Assembly (NCBI GenBank): GCA_018902795.1 | Contig: JAHIQD010000007.1 | Coordinates: 1 to 64,000 of the forward strand | Length of the DNA: 64,000 bases | Reading direction: 5' to 3' | Source of the DNA: Bacteroidota bacterium | Lineage (GTDB): Bacteria; Bacteroidota; Bacteroidia; Flavobacteriales; Weeksellaceae | Shown: in pieces, positions 60,608-64,000 of the stretch | How positions within the stretch are numbered: the first letter of the stretch is position 1 | Layout of the letters: each line of letters starts with the position of its first letter | Notes under the pieces: generated by a model | Told to the model about the DNA's origin: nothing | Seen by the model: the letters and a program-made list of their open reading frames with translations, nothing else | The model's database searches: none | Translations under genes and position numbers: made by a program

Positions 60608-61726
60608 TTACATCATTTTAAGGTTATTCACTTCCAATTCAGTAAGAATTCTCCAGTGTCCTCTTTTGATGTTTTTCTTGGTTAAACCGGCGAACATTAC
60701 ACGATCAAGCAATTCAACTTCGTAACCCAATCTCTGGAAGATTCTGCGCACTACTCTGTTCCAGCCTATGTGTATTTCAATACCTACTTCGTTTTTAGGT
60801 TTACCTTCGATGTAAGAAATGCTGTCTACTTCCGCGACACCTTCTTCCAAACGGATTCCTTCAGCAATAGCGTTCAGATCTGCCCTGTCAAGTTTTCTAT
60901 CTAAAGTTACATGATATATTTTCTTCATGTTGAAAGATGGATGCGTAAGTTTTTTTGTCATGTGACCGTCATTGGTCAACAAAATAACACCTGTTGTGGA
61001 ACGGTCCAGTCTTCCTACAGGGAAAACTCTGTACGGAGAAGCGTTTGCTACCAAATCCATTACGGTTTTTCTGGCTTTTTCATCTTTTGTTGTAGAAATG
61101 TATCCTTTAGGTTTATTTAAAAGTACATAAACCGGTTTTTCCGGGGTAATTCCCTGACCGTCGAAAATTACTCTGTCGGTTTTCTGAACCTGGTAACCCA
61201 TTTCTGTTACCACTTTTCCGTTTACTTCGACCAAACCCTGGGTAATCAGCTGGTCCGCTTCTCTTCGGGAACAGATTCCGGAATTTGCGATATATTTATT
61301 CAAACGGATGGTTTCTTTCGGAACTTCTTTGGACAGCTTTTCCAATCTTCTTTTCTGAACATACGAACGTGTCTTTTCACCTTCATCCTGCGGTCTTTCA
61401 TAATTTTTGAAAAGTTTTGTAGGACGCGAACTACCGTCGCCTTTCACGAACTTAGCGCTTTTGTCAAAAGATTTTCCTGTTCTTTTTCCTGCTGGTTTAC
61501 GTGAAGCGGGTCTGTCGAAAGTTTTCTCGTAGGATTTCGCTTCAGACTGTGACATAAATCTTGGCTCTCTTGGTGCCTTTGGTTCTTTTGCAGCTTTTTT
61601 TTCTTCAGAATTTTCAGGTTTTGGAGCGCGTGCACGGGAAGGAGCAGGTCTTGAACTTCCTGAGTTGGAAATTTTTGAAATTCGTACTTTTTTAGGTTTG
61701 TCGTTGCTGTTTCTGTCTCGGCTCAT
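60608..61726 (-). CDS. RluB/RsuA-family pseudouridine synthase with long basic N-terminus
   Basis: Isomerises uridines in rRNA. The S4 RNA-binding domain begins near LNKYIANSGICSRREAD, and the catalytic Asp lies in GRLDRSTTGVILLTNDG, followed by THPSFNMKKIYHV. Before it about 130 residues are rich in Lys, Arg, Ser and Pro (GKRTGKSFDKS) and probably disordered and RNA-binding. I start at MSRDRNSND (61726) because the TATCTTTG -7 box at 61744-61751 lies inside the longer frame. RluB (23S rRNA) is the likely subgroup. Confidence 0.9.
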   Translation of the reverse strand: MSRDRNSNDKPKKVRISKISNSGSSRPAPSRARAPKPENSEEKKAAKEPKAPREPRFMSQSEAKSYEKTFDRPASRKPAGKRTGKSFDKSAKFVKGDGSSRPTKLFKNYERPQDEGEKTRSYVQKRRLEKLSKEVPKETIRLNKYIANSGICSRREADQLITQGLVEVNGKVVTEMGYQVQKTDRVIFDGQGITPEKPVYVLLNKPKGYISTTKDEKARKTVMDLVANASPYRVFPVGRLDRSTTGVILLTNDGHMTKKLTHPSFNMKKIYHVTLDRKLDRADLNAIAEGIRLEEGVAEVDSISYIEGKPKNEVGIEIHIGWNRVVRRIFQRLGYEVELLDRVMFAGLTKKNIKRGHWRILTELEVNNLKMM

Positions 61727-61743
61727 TGTCTGAAAAATTTTTG

Positions 61744-61751
61744 CAAAGATA
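61744..61751 (-). promoter_or_regulatory. -7 box of the pseudouridine synthase gene
   Basis: The minus strand reads TATCTTTG, 18 bases before the chosen ATG at 61726; it excludes the upstream start at 61777. Confidence 0.65.
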
Positions 61752-61846
61752 AAACTAATTCGCTGATATATCGACAATTCTTTTCAAACCGCCATTTTTC
61801 AAACTTAAATAAGTCCTATACCTATGCAGAAAAGTTGCCGGATTTA

Positions 61847-62737
61847 TTAAAATCTTTTAACAATCCCGTCGAGTAACATCGCCAATATTCCTATGAAAAC
61901 CCATATTCTTAACATATTCAAAACAAAAAAGTTCGATTTTTTCAGAGTGCTTAGAATTAAATATACTGAAAGTATAATAACGAATAATCCTGCAGCAAAA
62001 TAGAGATTCAGTATGCTGTGAATTCCTGTTTTATTTACAATCAGCATTGAAACCACTATTAACAGCACCGAAAGAAATACAATAACATATTTAGAAATCA
62101 TGGTTCCGAAAAAATTAGGGACCGTGACGTAACCGAAAATTTTGTCAGCATTTTTGGTCAGAAAATCTTTGGTAATATCGATGATTAAAAGGATTACAAA
62201 CAGGAAAACTGCCATCAGAAAAAGACGCACCGAAAAAGTACGGTAATAAACCATCATTCCGAAAAAAGGATATAGCGTTAAACTGACAAAAGTTAAATTA
62301 TTTAAAATGAGAGCTTTACTCAATTTATGACTGTAAAACCACATGAAAAACTGATAAATAAGAAAAAAAACGAAAACCCGTGGAGAGATGAGAAAAGCAA
62401 TTCCCAGTGAGATTAAGTTTAGGGTAAGATATGCATACAGAAAATATTTCTGTTTTAAGAAACTTTGAAGCTTTGTGCGGAAAGGCTTTGTAAGCCGATC
62501 TTTTTCCCGGTCGTAAAACTGATTGATAATTCCGCCGGCAAATATGCTTAAAACCGTACAGAAAATAATGCCGTGCACTTTAAAATCGAAAACAAAATTT
62601 CTTAAACTTTCTTCCTGATTAAAGAGAAAAAATGTAGAAACATATAATGCAAATGTGAGCAGCAATCCAACAAAAACCCGCGCTCCCAAAAGGAAACCGA
62701 CAAACTGTGAAATTCTGTAAAGGATGGGATTTTTCAT
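61847..62737 (-). CDS. UbiA-family prenyltransferase
   Basis: A membrane protein of 296 residues with eight to nine helices. The first Asp-rich motif is N72-x3-D76-x3-D80 in NQFYDREKDRLTKP, and the second is DITKDFLTKNADK near 195, so metal and diphosphate binding are intact. UbiA enzymes join isoprenoid chains to an acceptor (menaquinone, heme, geranylgeranyl lipids). It follows mevalonate kinase by 46 bases, a pairing that supports an isoprenoid role. The acceptor is unknown. Confidence 0.87.
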   Translation of the reverse strand: MKNPILYRISQFVGFLLGARVFVGLLLTFALYVSTFFLFNQEESLRNFVFDFKVHGIIFCTVLSIFAGGIINQFYDREKDRLTKPFRTKLQSFLKQKYFLYAYLTLNLISLGIAFLISPRVFVFFLIYQFFMWFYSHKLSKALILNNLTFVSLTLYPFFGMMVYYRTFSVRLFLMAVFLFVILLIIDITKDFLTKNADKIFGYVTVPNFFGTMISKYVIVFLSVLLIVVSMLIVNKTGIHSILNLYFAAGLFVIILSVYLILSTLKKSNFFVLNMLRIWVFIGILAMLLDGIVKRF

Positions 62738-62782
62738 AAATTAAGCCGAACGATAAACAATTCAAATTTCCCGACTTAATTT

Positions 62783-63709
62783 TTAGAATCTGTAAATGAC
62801 TTCCTTGTGAAAACCTTCAAGCATTTTTTCTGCTTTTTCGTAATCTTTCGTAAAGCCTAAAATATAACCTCCGCCGCCACTGCCACAAAGTTTAAGATAA
62901 TAAGCATTGGTATCGAGCCCGTTTTTCCAGGCGTTGTAGATACTTTCCGGGATCATCGGTTTGAAATGTTCGTATGCCCAAACGGAAAGACTTTTAAGAT
63001 TTCTGAAAAAAGGATTCATTTCTTTCTTCAGGAAAGCGTCGATACAGGCGTTGTTGTAACGGATAAATTCTTCTTTTAGCGTTTTGCGGAAACCTTCAGT
63101 TTTCATTTTCTCAAAGAAAATCTGAACCATCGGTCCGGTTTCGCCGGTCATTCCGGAATCAATTAAAAAAATTGCACCTTTTCCTGACTCACTTTTAGGG
63201 ATAGAAACCCGGTCAACATTCTCTTTATTTTCAATGAGAATCGGAAGATTCATATAGCAGATTAAAGGATCAATGCCTGAACTTTTCCCGTGAAAATAAC
63301 TTTCCAACAACCCGAAAACCTTTTTCAGGTCCTTCAGTTCGTTTTTAGCAATATTTTCAGGAGTATATTTTTTGAGCGAATATTTTTCGAAAATGGCAGC
63401 CACCAAAGCTCCGGAACTTCCAACGCCATATCCCTGCGGGATGTTGGAATCAAAGAAAAGTCCTTTTTTGATGTCTTTCTGAAAATCAGCAATATTGAGT
63501 TTAAAATTTTCCGGCAATTCAAGATCCATCAAATAATCTGAATATTTTTGAAGGGAAAGATTGGATTTTTTTTCGAAATCGCTTTCCATATCAGAAAACT
63601 TCAGCGTTCCTTTGTAAAAACTGTACGGTAAGGTAAGTCCCTGTGAATCTTCAATAATGCCGTATTCACCGAACAGAAGGATTTTTGCGTAAAATAATGG
63701 ATTAGTCAT
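62783..63709 (-). CDS. mvk: mevalonate kinase (GHMP family)
   Basis: A GHMP kinase of 308 residues. The N-terminal YAKILLFGEYGII, the ATP motif PQGYGVGSSGAL at 91-102, SYFHGKSSGIDPLICY, and LCGSGGGGYILGF near the end match flavobacterial mevalonate kinases. It catalyses the first phosphorylation of mevalonate in isoprenoid synthesis, the route used by Flavobacteriia. It leads a pair with the UbiA gene. Assignment to mevalonate rather than phosphomevalonate or galactose is from overall likeness. Confidence 0.85.
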   Translation of the reverse strand: MTNPLFYAKILLFGEYGIIEDSQGLTLPYSFYKGTLKFSDMESDFEKKSNLSLQKYSDYLMDLELPENFKLNIADFQKDIKKGLFFDSNIPQGYGVGSSGALVAAIFEKYSLKKYTPENIAKNELKDLKKVFGLLESYFHGKSSGIDPLICYMNLPILIENKENVDRVSIPKSESGKGAIFLIDSGMTGETGPMVQIFFEKMKTEGFRKTLKEEFIRYNNACIDAFLKKEMNPFFRNLKSLSVWAYEHFKPMIPESIYNAWKNGLDTNAYYLKLCGSGGGGYILGFTKDYEKAEKMLEGFHKEVIYRF

Positions 63710-63826
63710 AGTTTAATTTAATCCGTTGATTTTCAGTTGCAAAGTTATTAAATATTTAACGGACTCACAACATTCAAATATTAACAAAATTTAAGCCACT
63801 TTATTTTGAATTTTTCAACATCAATT

Positions 63827-64000
63827 CTATGCCTTCTCTTTTCCCACTTTTACTTTCAAAAACCTGATCAATACCAGTCCCAAAAAGAAAAACAGCGACA
63901 TTGACAATGCTGCGAACCGCATGTTATGGTATTTATCGATCATTGTGGCAAAAATAAAAGTTCCTAAAATAATGGCTAATTTTTCCAAAACATCATAAAA
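63827..64000 (-). CDS. C-terminus of an MFS transporter (Atg22/UMF1-like), cut by window edge
   Basis: The frame enters from the right edge and ends in TAG at 63827. The 57 visible residues read FYDVLEKLAIILGTFIFATM, then two hydrophobic helices and a basic tail (FLKVKVGKEKA). The 'FYDVLEKLA.ILGT' phrase is common in UMF1-family MFS proteins of flavobacteria. Substrate unknown. It lies 117 bases from mvk, on the same strand. Confidence 0.65.
   Translation of the reverse strand, partial: FYDVLEKLAIILGTFIFATMIDKYHNMRFAALSMSLFFFLGLVLIRFLKVKVGKEKA

Noticed and set aside
1..64000. CRISPR arrays, rRNA genes, prophage
   Set aside because: No set of regular repeats with unique spacers, no rRNA-like stretch and no phage structural genes were found when reading through the window.

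Overview
The window looks like chromosome of a flavobacterium of the Chryseobacterium/Kaistella type (Weeksellaceae). The signs are secreted proteins with type IX secretion C-terminal domains, Bacteroidota promoters (TTTG, about 18 bases, then TAnnTTTG) in front of many genes, few Shine-Dalgarno sites, a mevalonate kinase, DUF4142 and TonB-receptor-like barrel proteins, and an AT-rich base composition with many strong hairpin terminators. No prophage, CRISPR array, rRNA or complete insertion sequence was found.

Layout. 1-640 is a cut-off HNH-like gene. 668-6002 is a pyrimidine operon (pyrB-carA-carB, minus strand) with a leader that looks like a translation-coupled attenuator. 6238-6654 is a lone InsA-like zinc-ribbon/HTH protein. 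6815-17486 is a short-chain fatty acid module: outer-membrane porin, MHS-family symporter, two small membrane proteins, a CbrA-like symporter/histidine kinase, a receiver-only response regulator, propionyl-CoA synthetase and acetyl-CoA synthetase. 17622-23294 is the most interesting block: seven tightly packed genes joining a type III polyketide synthase to its own ACP, ketosynthase, dehydratase and enoyl reductase, plus a methyltransferase and a flavoprotein; a phenolic lipid or pyrone made from a dedicated acyl starter is the best guess.

23618-36925 holds a stress-like protein, a secreted BNR-repeat protein, fructose-6-phosphate aldolase, tRNA-Arg(UCG), an outer-membrane barrel with a large TPR partner, a giant T9SS type B protein, an 800-base non-coding stretch with an 11-bp phased repeat, and a DUF4142-cupredoxin pair. 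37224-49664 is mostly housekeeping: APC permease, Mpo1-like DUF962, SPFH protein, dGTPase, Fpg/Nei glycosylase, glycine decarboxylase and a DnaJ-domain protein, with small and secreted unknowns between. 49854-58936 carries two ECF sigma factors with membrane partners, a one-direction cluster of small ligand-binding folds (SRPBCC, VOC, DUF1801, SnoaL, DinB), thiol peroxidase and monomeric isocitrate dehydrogenase. 59045-60507 is an AraC regulator next to an RclC-like DUF417 protein. The end holds an RluB-type pseudouridine synthase, a UbiA-type prenyltransferase, mevalonate kinase and the tail of an Atg22/UMF1-like MFS protein.

Taken together the genes describe an aerobic heterotroph that takes up and activates acetate and propionate, burns them through isocitrate dehydrogenase, makes isoprenoids by mevalonate, and has an uncharacterised aromatic or pyrone lipid pathway. 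Several start codons were moved downstream from the longest open frame because a promoter -7 box lies inside the extension or because the preceding stop overlaps the better start.
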